In this document: in pieces, positions 40,433 to 48,751 of the stretch | Position numbering within the stretch: the stretch's first letter is position 1 | Layout: every line of letters begins with the position of its first letter | Origin: an uncultured Alphaproteobacteria bacterium | GTDB lineage: Bacteria > Pseudomonadota > Alphaproteobacteria > RF32 > CAG-239 | Direction of reading: 5' to 3' | NCBI GenBank assembly: GCA_947588655.1 | Contig: CANPYS010000011.1 | Coordinates: 1-49,525 of the forward strand | DNA length: 49,525 nt | Notes under the pieces: generated by a model | Database searches by the model: none | The model's input: only the letters and a program-made list of their open reading frames with translations | Told to the model about the DNA's origin: nothing | Program-made: the position numbers and the translations under genes

Positions 40433-41467
40433 TTAAAATTCAAGACTTGCGCGAGAAAATTTATCATAAGTTTTGGGATCGGGAACCCGATCACCATCAG
40501 TTATGTTAATTCTCCAAGCTTTCTCCGAATTATATTCTGTTGATGACCAATACATACTCTTTAACTCTTCTGCAGCAACATTTCTTTCCTTTAAAGCTTT
40601 TAACGTGCTGTTGACGATTGTTATGATTTCGCCGGTCGCGCCTGATTTACCCCAAAGACTTGTTATTTTGCTACGATCACAACCATACAAATCCATAAGC
40701 TCCCCGATTGCTGGTAAGTACCATTTTCCTTGTCCTACAATAGAATTATTTGGGAGAATTTCAGGTGGGTAAAAGTCATGTGCTGCCTGTGCCACTTGCG
40801 GAACACAAGAGTAATAATATGTGTATATATTTGGCTCAAAGTTACAGGTTGGTTGTTCTGCATTTAAAATCTTATCCGTATTTCCCTTGCCATCAAATAA
40901 ACCTAAATCGTTTGCAACAATATTTGAATTATAATTTGCAAGTTTGGGAATATCATATTGACTATATCCCCAAACAAGATTGCTTGTTCCATGATACGGA
41001 TTTTCCGGATTAAAAGAGTAGTCACCGCCTATTCTCTTAAAGTCTTTCAAGTTAATCACCTTGCCACCACCAGCACAATTTGTATAATAAACGACACCAA
41101 CCGGAATTTTATCTGAGGTATAATCTTTAACATCGCCACACGAGCCGTCCGCATAAAACACATCACCAATATTGCAACGCGGCTTAAGACAGTTGCAAGC
41201 CGTATAAGAAGAATCTTGCGGACAAGTAATAATTTCTGAACACCAACCCGATTTTTCAGATGATGTAAATCCTAATTTTTCACAATCAGGCTGTGCGCAT
41301 TTTTTGTACGAGAAGTCAAACGGACAGAGAATATAACCATCCTCAGCGCATTGTGGATCATCATCTTTGGAGTAATTTAACTCCTCGCAGGTCGGTTGCT
41401 TTTCACAATTCAGCGCCACCGCCTGACTTGAAAATAAAATTGCTATCAAAAATAAAACATACTTCAT
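40433..41467 (-). CDS. Secreted cysteine-rich protein with DUF1566-like C-terminal domain (paralogue 3)
   Basis: 344 residues. The signal peptide and cysteine-rich region (residues 1-128) are almost the same as in paralogue 2, with about eight differences. After GGGKVINL the sequence diverges, although the framework is kept: GKWYLPAIGELMDLYGCD, MYWSSTEYN and terminal SRASLEF. The pattern of a constant front and a variable rear suggests gene conversion or selection on the surface domain. The leader before ATG is a degenerate form of that in paralogues 1 and 2 (GATTCGGGGGACTTT), partly duplicated. Function is unknown. Confidence 0.8.
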   Translation of the reverse strand: MKYVLFLIAILFSSQAVALNCEKQPTCEELNYSKDDDPQCAEDGYILCPFDFSYKKCAQPDCEKLGFTSSEKSGWCSEIITCPQDSSYTACNCLKPRCNIGDVFYADGSCGDVKDYTSDKIPVGVVYYTNCAGGGKVINLKDFKRIGGDYSFNPENPYHGTSNLVWGYSQYDIPKLANYNSNIVANDLGLFDGKGNTDKILNAEQPTCNFEPNIYTYYYSCVPQVAQAAHDFYPPEILPNNSIVGQGKWYLPAIGELMDLYGCDRSKITSLWGKSGATGEIITIVNSTLKALKERNVAAEELKSMYWSSTEYNSEKAWRINITDGDRVPDPKTYDKFSRASLEF

Positions 41468-41540
41468 TTTTTCCTCCTTAAACTAAAAAGTCCCCCGAAT
41501 CATAAAGTCCCCCGAATCGTCATGCTGAACGCCCCAAATT

Positions 41541-41601
41541 GTCATGCTGAACTTGTTTCAGCATCTCTTTTTATGAGCTCCCAAAACGAGTTCTGGATGA
41601 C
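41541..41601. repeat. Dispersed palindromic repeat (TCATGCTGAACTTG type)
   Basis: GTCATGCTGAACTTGTTTCA and the TCCCAAAACGAGTTCTGGAT side match the copy at 9901-9960, with paired changes (CAAGTTTGGG there, CGAGTTCTGG here). Confidence 0.7.
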
Positions 41602-41626
41602 TTTTGAGGGGTATTTTCCCTTTCTC

Positions 41627-41730
41627 AAAAAAAGGTACGTTTTTTTGTGCATTTTTTTGAAAAAATAAGTTATTGAAAAAACAGTGTAAAAAAATCTTGA
41701 CAATTGTTGTATTTTGACGTACCTTTTTTT
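41627..41730 (-). repeat. 104-bp inverted-repeat element, copy 3
   Basis: The most diverged copy. The ends and the far arm are kept: TTGACA (41697-41702), 17 bases, TACCTTTTTTT (41720 onward) on the plus strand. The arm facing paralogue 3 has lost its TTGA hexamer. Length and orientation to the cysteine-rich gene match copies 1 and 2. Confidence 0.7.
41697..41725 (+). promoter_or_regulatory. Possible promoter within the 104-bp element, facing an orphan terminator
   Basis: TTGACA, 17 bases, TACCTT. The 17-base spacing is identical in all three copies although the sequence between has changed. Transcription would start near 41732 and meet the terminator at 41785. Confidence 0.35.
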
Positions 41731-41731
41731 G

Positions 41732-41820
41732 TGTACATTTTGAAAATAAATCGTTATTAGTTATTATTTTCTCAAATCAAGTAAGGCGGAGAGTGTTGCC
41801 ACTCTCCGCCTGTTTTTTTT
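41732..41820 (+). ncRNA. Candidate small RNA ending at an orphan terminator
   Basis: Nothing on this strand encodes a protein upstream of the strong terminator. With the promoter-like boxes at 41697-41725, a transcript of roughly 90 bases is expected. It would be AT-rich up to the terminal hairpin. This is inference from two signals and matches no family I recognise. Confidence 0.3.
41785..41820 (+). terminator. Strong orphan rho-independent terminator
   Basis: GGCGGAGAGTG (41785-41795) pairs perfectly with CACTCTCCGCC (41800-41810) and is followed by TG and eight T. The minus strand has no T-run, so the direction is plus. No coding gene precedes it on this strand. Confidence 0.88.
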
Positions 41821-41907
41821 CAATGATGTGATTTAAAGCTTATAAAAAATATGAAGAATCTTGGAATTTTAGCGCGCGAGAATAAAAATTTTTTGCACCC
41901 AACCCAA

Positions 41908-42032
41908 GGGAATACGAATAGCGTGTGCAGATAGAATGATTTAAGGGGCAAAAATACCACAGCGTACATAAGACGTACGTGAGGACACTTTTGCCCCTTA
42001 AATTGCTCTAGGTGCCAGCTAGACGCGTTCCC
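41908..42032. repeat. Long GTAC-core hairpin element E
   Basis: 125-bp imperfect palindrome. Inner arms TTAAGGGGCAAAA and TTTTGCCCCTTAA; the core on the minus strand is CACGTACGTCTTATGTACGCT. The ends are GGGAATACG and GCGTTCCC. Flanking CTAGAGCAATTT and AGTGTCCTC match element C, but the stem is GGGGCAAAA instead of GAGCTCAAAA, changed on both sides. Confidence 0.75.
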
Positions 42033-42056
42033 AAAAGGCGCCCATTAGACGCGTTC

Positions 42057-42503
42057 CTAATACGCTACAAGGCGGGCGGGGTTGCCTTGCAACAACATAC
42101 ACCTCTGCCCAGGGCTTAAAAGCGTGCCCGTGCCTTGGGTAATGGTCATCATTTGACCACTGTCAAGTTTAACAACATATTCATAACCACCTTGCTTAGA
42201 AAGGGCATCTTGTGCCAAACCACCAGCTGCGCCACCTAAAACAGCGCCACCTAAGCCACCAAGCAAATGCGCTGTGTTGCCGCTACCGATAGAATAACCG
42301 GCAATACCACCACCAGCCGCGCCAATAAGCGTACCGAGTTCATTGCCACTTTTGACTTGTACCTGACGCACAGACATAACCGTGCAAGGGCTTGCGGCGG
42401 CCGCTTGTCCGACAGAACCTGTGCTATATTGATAACTGTCAATATCTGATTGGCATGAAGCAAGCAAAGTTGCGCAACTAAGTAAAGTTAAAATTTTTTT
42501 CAT
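42057..42503 (-). CDS. Glycine-zipper outer-membrane lipoprotein (17 kDa antigen-like)
   Basis: 148 residues. The signal peptide ends in a lipobox LLASC (C16 lipidated). After a short linker comes a glycine-zipper region GTLIGAAGGGIAGYSIGSG through LGGLGGAVLGGAAGGLAQDA, then a C-terminal domain (YVVKLDSGQMMTITQGTG, PGQRCMLLQ) as in the rickettsial 17 kDa surface antigen and SlyB-like lipoproteins. These anchor in the outer membrane and support its stability. The stop codon coincides with the end of a repeat fragment (42035-42056), so the repeat reaches the gene's last base. Confidence 0.85.
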   Translation of the reverse strand: MKKILTLLSCATLLASCQSDIDSYQYSTGSVGQAAAASPCTVMSVRQVQVKSGNELGTLIGAAGGGIAGYSIGSGNTAHLLGGLGGAVLGGAAGGLAQDALSKQGGYEYVVKLDSGQMMTITQGTGTLLSPGQRCMLLQGNPARLVAY

Positions 42504-42639
42504 TTTGGTTCTCCGAAGTTAAAATATAATACATGATAATTTATGCTCATAAAATTTATTGTCAATACTAGACAATTAAGAATAATTGATATATAGTACA
42601 CAAAGTTTTAAAATTTTGATAATTTTTGAGGACCAAAAA

Positions 42640-44028
42640 ATGATAAAAAGAACAAAAATTGCGACATTATTATCTTCTGCCGCGCCGATAGATAAAGTCT
42701 TGTTAAAAGGATGGGTGCGCACGCGCCGAGATGCCAAAGATTTCAGCTTTATTGAAGTCAATGATGGCTCATGCTTAAAAAATATGCAGGTTATTGCTAA
42801 TCAGGACCTTGAAAATTATGAAGAAATTAAAAAATTATCAACAGGCTCTTCTGTGGCAATTGAGGGCGCGCTTGTTGAAAGCCAAGGTGGCAATCAGAAG
42901 TTTGAAGTGAAGGCTGAAAAAATAGAAATTTACAGCCTTGCGCCGGACGATTTTCCATTGCAGAAGAAAAAGCACACGGACGAATTTTTGCGTTCTATCG
43001 CGCATTTGCGGCCACGCACCAACAAGTACGGCGCCGCGTTTCGGATTCGCTCAGAACTTTCATATGCAATTCACAAGTTTTTTCACGAGCGTGGTTTTCG
43101 TTATGTTCACACGCCGATTATTACGGGTGCGGACTGCGAGGGCGCGGGCGAAATGTTTCAAGTGACAACGCTTGATTTGAAAAATCCGCCACTTGATAAA
43201 AATGGTCAGATTGACTATTCACGCGACTTTTTCGGGAAAGAGGCGCACTTGACTGTTTCGGGGCAATTAAACGGCGAGATGTTTGCGACCGCCTTGGGCG
43301 ATATTTATACTTTTGGTCCTACGTTCAGAGCTGAAAATTCTAACACACAGCGCCATGCAGCTGAATTTTGGATGATTGAGCCTGAAATGGCATTTGCGGA
43401 CATTTATGATGATATGGATTTAGCGGAAGATATGGTGCGTTATTGCGTTTTGCATATTATGGAAAACTGTGCCGAAGATTTAGAGTTGTTTGAAAAATTT
43501 GTTGATCCAACCTTAAAGCAAACACTTGAAAACATTGCGCATAACAGTTTTGCGCGCATAACTTATACGGAAGCGATTGAAATTATGCAAAAATCCGGCA
43601 AAAAGTTTGAATATGAACCAGTTTATGGTATTGATATGCAAACCGAACACGAGCGCTTTTTAGCGGAAGAACACTTTAAAAAGCCCGTCATTGTGCGCGA
43701 TTATCCTAAAGAGATTAAAGCGTTTTATATGCGGCTTAATGATGACGGCAAAACCGTGGCGGCAATGGATGTTTTAGTACCGCGTATCGGCGAGCTGATT
43801 GGTGGTTCGCAACGTGAGGAACGTTACGATGTTTTGGTTCAAAAAATCAAAGATTTAGGCATGAATATTGCAGATTATGATTGGTATTTGGATTCACGCA
43901 AATACGGCTCCGTGCCGCACGCAGGCTTTGGCTTGGGCTTTGAGCGTATGATGATGCTTGTCACAGGCATAGCGAACATTCGCGATGTTTTGCCTTTCCC
44001 GAGAACACCGAAATCAATTAATTTTTAG
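42640..44028 (+). CDS. asnS: Asparaginyl-tRNA synthetase
   Basis: 462 residues. The N-terminal OB-fold anticodon domain ([20 protein letters not shown]) is followed by the class II core: [40 protein letters not shown] (motif 2), and the motif 3 region [17 protein letters not shown] ending in [11 protein letters not shown]. The C-terminal PFPR and the length favour AsnRS over AspRS. I start at ATG 42640, with GAGGACC upstream. A TTG-started exported-protein gene follows 10 bases after the stop. Confidence 0.95.
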   Translation: MIKRTKIATLLSSAAPIDKVLLKGWVRTRRDAKDFSFIEVNDGSCLKNMQVIANQDLENYEEIKKLSTGSSVAIEGALVESQGGNQKFEVKAEKIEIYSLAPDDFPLQKKKHTDEFLRSIAHLRPRTNKYGAAFRIRSELSYAIHKFFHERGFRYVHTPIITGADCEGAGEMFQVTTLDLKNPPLDKNGQIDYSRDFFGKEAHLTVSGQLNGEMFATALGDIYTFGPTFRAENSNTQRHAAEFWMIEPEMAFADIYDDMDLAEDMVRYCVLHIMENCAEDLELFEKFVDPTLKQTLENIAHNSFARITYTEAIEIMQKSGKKFEYEPVYGIDMQTEHERFLAEEHFKKPVIVRDYPKEIKAFYMRLNDDGKTVAAMDVLVPRIGELIGGSQREERYDVLVQKIKDLGMNIADYDWYLDSRKYGSVPHAGFGLGFERMMMLVTGIANIRDVLPFPRTPKSINF

Positions 44029-44038
44029 GAGAAAAATC

Positions 44039-44563
44039 TTGTATTCGGCGCTTGGAGCGGTATTTTTGAGCTTAATTTCAACGGTGGCTTTGGCTGATCA
44101 AACAGACATTGATGATGCACCAATGCCGGTTTTAAGCGATTCGTCTTTTGAAAATCCGGAAGATGAATTAAAAGTGAAAACGCAAGCAAATGTGCCATCT
44201 TGCGCCGATTCGGACTTGCTTGAAAAAGTTCAGGATGAAATCAAAACTTTTCAAAACAAGCAACCGACAACCTCAAGCCTTGAAAAAAGGCGCAAAGCTT
44301 TAATCAGAGCCAATATTAAAGGCTTTGAATCTGTTGATGCCACAAACTTTGCGCCTGAAACGGATTATAATGTAGCCAATGCCTTGATTATGCTCAAGAT
44401 TAATGATAAAATTAAGGCAGAAGATATCACGCTTTGCCGTCAAACAGGGCAGGGTAATTTATATTTGATTATGTATCCGTTCCAAGACAAAATTAAAACG
44501 CATATTATTAATTTAGATGTCATGGACAATACAAACCAAGGTTTAAGCTTTATTTATCCTTAA
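44039..44563 (+). CDS. Hypothetical exported protein with TTG start
   Basis: 174 residues when started at TTG 44039. AGGAG at 44027-44031 lies seven bases before this TTG, and translation from it gives an ideal signal peptide (YSALGAVFLSLISTVALADQ); an ATG farther upstream lies inside asnS. The mature part is acidic with two cysteines (PSCADSD, TLCRQTG) and no domain I recognise. The AGGAG overlaps the asnS stop codon, so it is probably translated from the asnS message. Confidence 0.7.
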   Translation: MYSALGAVFLSLISTVALADQTDIDDAPMPVLSDSSFENPEDELKVKTQANVPSCADSDLLEKVQDEIKTFQNKQPTTSSLEKRRKALIRANIKGFESVDATNFAPETDYNVANALIMLKINDKIKAEDITLCRQTGQGNLYLIMYPFQDKIKTHIINLDVMDNTNQGLSFIYP

Positions 44564-44612
44564 AGCTTGATTTTTGGGAAAAAATTATCTAAATAAACCT
44601 TGAAGGAAAGTT

Positions 44613-45512
44613 ATGAGCGAAAATAAGAATTTAATTGTTGTCCGACCACAGAGCAATTTGCCTGCTGTTATTGATGAAAGCGGGTTATATTCTTATTTGG
44701 AGCAAATCAAAAAAATTCCGGTTTTAACCGATGCCGAAGAAAAAGCCCTGATTACCGATTTCAAAACAAACGGCAACTTAGAAGCCGCGCAAAAGCTTAT
44801 TGCTTCGCATTTGCGCTTAGCGGCAAAAATTGCGCTCACATACAGACGTTACGGCTTGCCGATGTCAGATATTGTTTCGGAGGCCAACATTGGGCTAATG
44901 CAAGCGGTTAAAAAGTTTGACGAGAGCAAAAAGGTACGCTTGGCGACATACGCCATTTGGTGGATTAAGGCGGCTATACACGATTACATTTTGCGCTCAT
45001 GGTCACTTGTGAAAATCGGCACGGTGGCGGCACAGAAAAAGCTTTTTTATAATTTAGGACGCATCAAAGCGCGCTTAGGACTTTATGAAAATAAAGAGCT
45101 TGAACCGAAGGTGGTTAAACAAATTGCACGCGAATTGGTGGTTGATGAACAAGAAGTTGTGGATATGAATCGTCGCTTGGCTGGCGATTCTTCTCTAAAC
45201 ACGGCAGTGCATACCGGCGATGATGAAAGCGCTGAAAAAATAGAGATGTTGGCGGATTCGCGCCAAAATGCTGAAACGCGCTTGGAAAGCATGCAAGAAG
45301 CCGCGTATAAACGCAAAGTTTTGTTAGAATGCCTTAAAACTTTAAATGAACGCGAGCAATATGTTATTAAAAATCGTATGATGACCGAAAATCCGCAAAC
45401 ACTTGACGAAATCGGCGCTAAGTTTGAAATTAGCCGTGAGCGTGTGCGCCAGATTGAAAAACGCGCCTTTGAAAAACTTGCTGTACAGGTTAAGGCAAAA
45501 TTGGCGGCGTAA
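44613..45512 (+). CDS. rpoH: RNA polymerase heat-shock sigma factor RpoH
   Basis: 299 residues. Region 2 reads AEEKALITDF through YGLPMSDIVSEANIGLMQAV and RLATYAIWWIKAAIHDYILR, with the RpoH box QKKLFYNLGRIK after it, then region 4 (TLDEIGAKFEISRERVRQIE). Sigma-32 directs heat-shock transcription. AAGGAAAG precedes the ATG. The last base overlaps the prmC start (TAATG). The gene is single here, while many Alphaproteobacteria carry two. Confidence 0.93.
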   Translation: MSENKNLIVVRPQSNLPAVIDESGLYSYLEQIKKIPVLTDAEEKALITDFKTNGNLEAAQKLIASHLRLAAKIALTYRRYGLPMSDIVSEANIGLMQAVKKFDESKKVRLATYAIWWIKAAIHDYILRSWSLVKIGTVAAQKKLFYNLGRIKARLGLYENKELEPKVVKQIARELVVDEQEVVDMNRRLAGDSSLNTAVHTGDDESAEKIEMLADSRQNAETRLESMQEAAYKRKVLLECLKTLNEREQYVIKNRMMTENPQTLDEIGAKFEISRERVRQIEKRAFEKLAVQVKAKLAA

Positions 45513-46312
45513 TGGAACTTGACTTTGACAATATTCTCAAACAATTAAGCGCCGCAGGTATTCATTCGCCAAGGTTAGAAGCGCGGCTTTTGCTTGAAAA
45601 AGCTCCCGATGAAAAAACATTAAAACAAATGCTTCAAGAGCGCTTAAAGCATAAACCTCTAGATAAAATTTTAGGGCAAAAAGAATTTTATAAATATGCC
45701 TTTAAGGTCAATACAGATGTGTTGTCGCCGCGTCCGGATACTGAAACACTTGTGGAAGCCGCTATTGAAATCATTAAAAATCAAAACATTCAAAATGTGT
45801 TGGAATTAGGTGTTGGCTCGGGTTGTATTTTGCTTTCGGTGTTGGCCGAGTTTGCGCATTTAAAAGGCGTCGGGATTGATATAAGCAAGCCGGCTTTACG
45901 CGTTGCGGCTGAAAATGTGGCGAGCTTAAAGCTTGAAGAGCGTTGTCAATTGCTAGAGGCGGATTGGACAACGGGTTCACAATTGCCTGAAAAGTTTGAT
46001 TTAGTCATAAGCAATCCGCCTTATATTCCAACGGCTGAAATAAGCCTGTTAGATTCGGAAGTCCGCTGTTATGATCCTCAAATAGCTTTAGATGGCGGCA
46101 AGGACGGCTTGATGTGTTACAGGCAAATAAGCTCTTTAGCGCCAAAAATTATAAATGATGCTGGATTTTTAATTTTAGAAGCGGGGATTCATCAGGCTGA
46201 TGACATTGTTCAGATTGTTCAAATGCAAGGCTTAGCGCTTATTGCGATAAAAAAAGACTTATCAGGCATAAAACGGTGCATAATTTTTCAAAAAAAAGAT
46301 TGCAATCGCTAA
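45512..46312 (+). CDS. prmC: Peptide chain release factor glutamine methyltransferase PrmC
   Basis: 266 residues. An N-terminal helical domain, then SAM motif I VLELGVGSGCILLSVL (about 95-110), GIDISKPAL, and the catalytic NPPYIP motif (about 168-173). It methylates the GGQ glutamine of RF1 and RF2. The start overlaps the rpoH stop. A DUF4167 gene follows, as in many Alphaproteobacteria. Confidence 0.93.
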   Translation: MELDFDNILKQLSAAGIHSPRLEARLLLEKAPDEKTLKQMLQERLKHKPLDKILGQKEFYKYAFKVNTDVLSPRPDTETLVEAAIEIIKNQNIQNVLELGVGSGCILLSVLAEFAHLKGVGIDISKPALRVAAENVASLKLEERCQLLEADWTTGSQLPEKFDLVISNPPYIPTAEISLLDSEVRCYDPQIALDGGKDGLMCYRQISSLAPKIINDAGFLILEAGIHQADDIVQIVQMQGLALIAIKKDLSGIKRCIIFQKKDCNR

Positions 46313-46428
46313 AAAAATGGTTATTATCAGGGCATAAAACGCATAGATTTTGAGTATTGCGTATTTTCCTTTTTGTTTTTTTAATTGTAATCCAAGCTTT
46401 AATAGCTTTAAAACATGGTTGTGTAAGT

Positions 46429-46935
46429 ATGAAAAAAATTAACAGATTTCATGGCAATAGCAATAATGCCTATTCGCTGAATTATAAGTTTGACAGTATC
46501 AGTCCTGCCGGCAAATGCAACGGCACGGCGCTTGACCTCATTAAGCGCTATAACGATTTAGCCAAAGAGGCGCATAGCGGTGGAAATTTTGTTGAAATGG
46601 AAATATTTCGCCAATATGCTGAGCATTATCGTAAAATTGTAACAGAAGTGAACGATCGCCGCGGTTATCGGCTTGAAAATGTTACCCAAAGCGAAAACAA
46701 GTCAGCCCCGATGCCTGTGTATGTTGCCTCGGTAGAAAACACAACACAACAACCCTCGGCAGAAGATATTTCGCCTGTTGATGAGTTGGCGTTAAAACCG
46801 GCGCAAAAAGCCTTTAAGGTTATAGAGTTGGCACTCCAAGATACCGAGCTTCCTGAAGATCCGATTGTTGCACCCAAACCCAAACGCGCGTCACGTAAAA
46901 AAATAACTGTTGATTCGTTGACAGAGGAAGGTTAA
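46429..46935 (+). CDS. DUF4167-domain protein
   Basis: 168 residues. The conserved N-terminal domain is RFHGNSNNAYSLNYKFDS through GTALDLIKRYNDLAKEA, GNFVEMEIFRQYAEHYRKIV, followed by a low-complexity tail ending in basic RASRKK. The family is almost restricted to Alphaproteobacteria, usually downstream of prmC, and its role is unknown; an RNA-binding function has been suggested. I take ATG 46429 because the sequence before it is hydrophobic and not conserved. No ribosome site is obvious. Confidence 0.85.
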   Translation: MKKINRFHGNSNNAYSLNYKFDSISPAGKCNGTALDLIKRYNDLAKEAHSGGNFVEMEIFRQYAEHYRKIVTEVNDRRGYRLENVTQSENKSAPMPVYVASVENTTQQPSAEDISPVDELALKPAQKAFKVIELALQDTELPEDPIVAPKPKRASRKKITVDSLTEEG

Positions 46936-46941
46936 AAAAGA

Positions 46942-48066
46942 ATGTTTTTCTTTGCCGCATTTTTAATTATTACACTTTCTTGCATAGCCATCACTTATAA
47001 AACTTTGGTTGGCTATGGTGGTTATGCTTTGAGCTTGAGACTTGCCGTCTTTGTTTTATTATCATTAGCATGGTTCGGTCCTTTTTTGTGGCGTTTTTTA
47101 CGCTCGCACGACATTGTTGAAGGTGCGGTTTATGCGCTAGGCGCTAAAATAACTTATTTTTTTATGGGCTTTGCCTTTATTGTGGTGATGTTGCTTCTTT
47201 TGCGCGAAGTTGTTTGGTACGGCACATATTTTATAGCGCGCCGCGCAAGCTTAAATCCGGATAATGTGGCGCTTTTAGCCAAGTTAAACATCATAACGAT
47301 AACACTAGCTTTTTTAATTTCAGTTTATGCTGTTTGGCAGGCAAACAAAACGCCAGCCGTGCGCTTTCAAACGGTTGAAGATTCTAGAATCTTAAAAGAC
47401 ACGCGTTTTGTTGTGGCTTCTGATTTGCATATTGATCAGGCAACGCCAATGTTTCAAATCAGGCAGATTGTGGATTTGATAAATGCCCAAAATCCTGATT
47501 ATATATTGCTTGTTGGCGATGTGATTGACGACACACCTGAAAAATTGGAAGGCAAAGTTGAAGAGCTTTTAAAACTCAAAGCCAAAAAAGTTTTTGTCAG
47601 CCTTGGAAATCACGAATATTATAACAGACCGGCTTTATGGATGATTAAGTTTACCAAAATGGGCTTTGTTGTTTTGCAAAATACCGGTGAAAATGTTGAT
47701 GAAACAGGCATATTCTTAGGGGGCGTGCCTGATGCGCACTCCACCAACATTAATTTGAAGAATGCTTTATACGGTTCAAACGAGAATCAATATAAAGTGC
47801 TAATGTCGCATGCACCGACAGTTGCTGAAAGTTTGGCGGAAGGCGAGTTTGATTTGCAGGTTTCGGGGCATACGCATGGCGGGCAAATTTTTCCGTTTCA
47901 TTACTTTGCCAAGCAGTCCAATAACAATCATCTGGCAGGGGCGTATAATGTCAATGGCAACAGGTTGTTTATCACGCGTGGCGCAGGTTATTGGGGGCCG
48001 CCAATGCGTCTTTTAGCGCCGTCTGATATCACTGTTTTTGATTTTAGGAGCAAAGCCAATGACTAA
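46942..48066 (+). CDS. Membrane-bound metallophosphoesterase
   Basis: 374 residues. Four membrane helices in residues 1-135, then a calcineurin-like phosphoesterase domain with every metal motif: SDLHID (DxH), GDVIDD, GNHEYY, SHAP and GHTHGGQ. The layout matches the YkuE/YpbG-type enzymes, which may act on lipid substrates such as UDP-diacylglucosamine or phospholipid heads. It follows the DUF4167 gene by six bases and overlaps the HAD gene by eight. Confidence 0.88.
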   Translation: MFFFAAFLIITLSCIAITYKTLVGYGGYALSLRLAVFVLLSLAWFGPFLWRFLRSHDIVEGAVYALGAKITYFFMGFAFIVVMLLLLREVVWYGTYFIARRASLNPDNVALLAKLNIITITLAFLISVYAVWQANKTPAVRFQTVEDSRILKDTRFVVASDLHIDQATPMFQIRQIVDLINAQNPDYILLVGDVIDDTPEKLEGKVEELLKLKAKKVFVSLGNHEYYNRPALWMIKFTKMGFVVLQNTGENVDETGIFLGGVPDAHSTNINLKNALYGSNENQYKVLMSHAPTVAESLAEGEFDLQVSGHTHGGQIFPFHYFAKQSNNNHLAGAYNVNGNRLFITRGAGYWGPPMRLLAPSDITVFDFRSKAND

Positions 48067-48751
48067 AAGACAAACTTTAATTTTGGATTGTGATGGTGTT
48101 TTGTATCCGACAAATATGCTTGAATTAAAAGATTTTGTTGGCGCAATGCAAAAAACTTTTGAACAAGATTATCATTTTGACGAGGCATTTTTAAAACAAG
48201 TTTCCGAAAAAACCTTGCGGAAAAATCACTTGGGAATGTTTAATTATATCAAAGCTGTTTGTGATGAAAAAGATAAGTCTTTTCAAGAGTTTTGTCGTCT
48301 GATGTTTTCAAAAGTGAATTATAATCAAATAACAGAAGATCGCACACTTTTGAATATGTTAAAGGCAAGAGCGGCAAAAGATGAAGTTGTTATTTTTACA
48401 AACAATACAATTGAGCATTTAGATAAGGTTTTAAATCGCCGCTTTGGAGCAAGTGTTTTTGAATTTGAAAACTTAGGCATTGAATGTTATGACATTATGG
48501 CGACAGAGCGACAAGGCGTTTTTTATCCCAAACAGAATCCCAAAGCTTTAGAACTTTTTGCCTCAAAAATAAATCGTTTGCCACAAGATTGCGTTTTAGT
48601 TGACGATTCTCCGCGCAATATTGAAAGCGCAAAACAAGCAGGTATGCAAGCTGTTTTAATTCATAAAAACTTTGATTTAAAAGCTTTGCTTAAAAATTTG
48701 GATAATCAGGCAAACTTTCAAACACAAAGCCCCGAAAAATCAAAACTCTAA
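48059..48751 (+). CDS. HAD-family pyrimidine 5'-nucleotidase-like hydrolase
   Basis: 230 residues. Motif I LILDCDGVLYP (D9, D11), motif II VIFTNNTIEH, motif III lysine at FYPKQNP and motif IV LVDDSPRNIESAKQAGMQ. The order and the helical cap resemble the SDT1/pyrimidine 5'-nucleotidase group. I start at ATG 48059 with GGAG upstream; the gene overlaps the phosphoesterase gene by eight bases and the convergent paralogue 4 by 12. Confidence 0.85.
   Translation: MTKRQTLILDCDGVLYPTNMLELKDFVGAMQKTFEQDYHFDEAFLKQVSEKTLRKNHLGMFNYIKAVCDEKDKSFQEFCRLMFSKVNYNQITEDRTLLNMLKARAAKDEVVIFTNNTIEHLDKVLNRRFGASVFEFENLGIECYDIMATERQGVFYPKQNPKALELFASKINRLPQDCVLVDDSPRNIESAKQAGMQAVLIHKNFDLKALLKNLDNQANFQTQSPEKSKL

Larger units (their letters stand above)
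41468..42056. other. 589-bp repeat nest upstream of paralogue 3
   Basis: No gene is visible. It contains a duplicated leader motif CCCCCGAATC (about 41492-41518), a palindromic repeat (41541-41601), the 104-bp inverted-repeat element (41627-41730), a strong terminator (41785-41820), GTAC-core hairpin E (41908-42032) and a fragment of an element end (42035-42056) that overlaps the stop of the next gene. Confidence 0.75.

Noticed and set aside
44613-45512. RpoD rather than RpoH
   Set aside because: The protein lacks region 1.1 and the long non-conserved insert, and carries the RpoH box QKKLFYNLGRIK.
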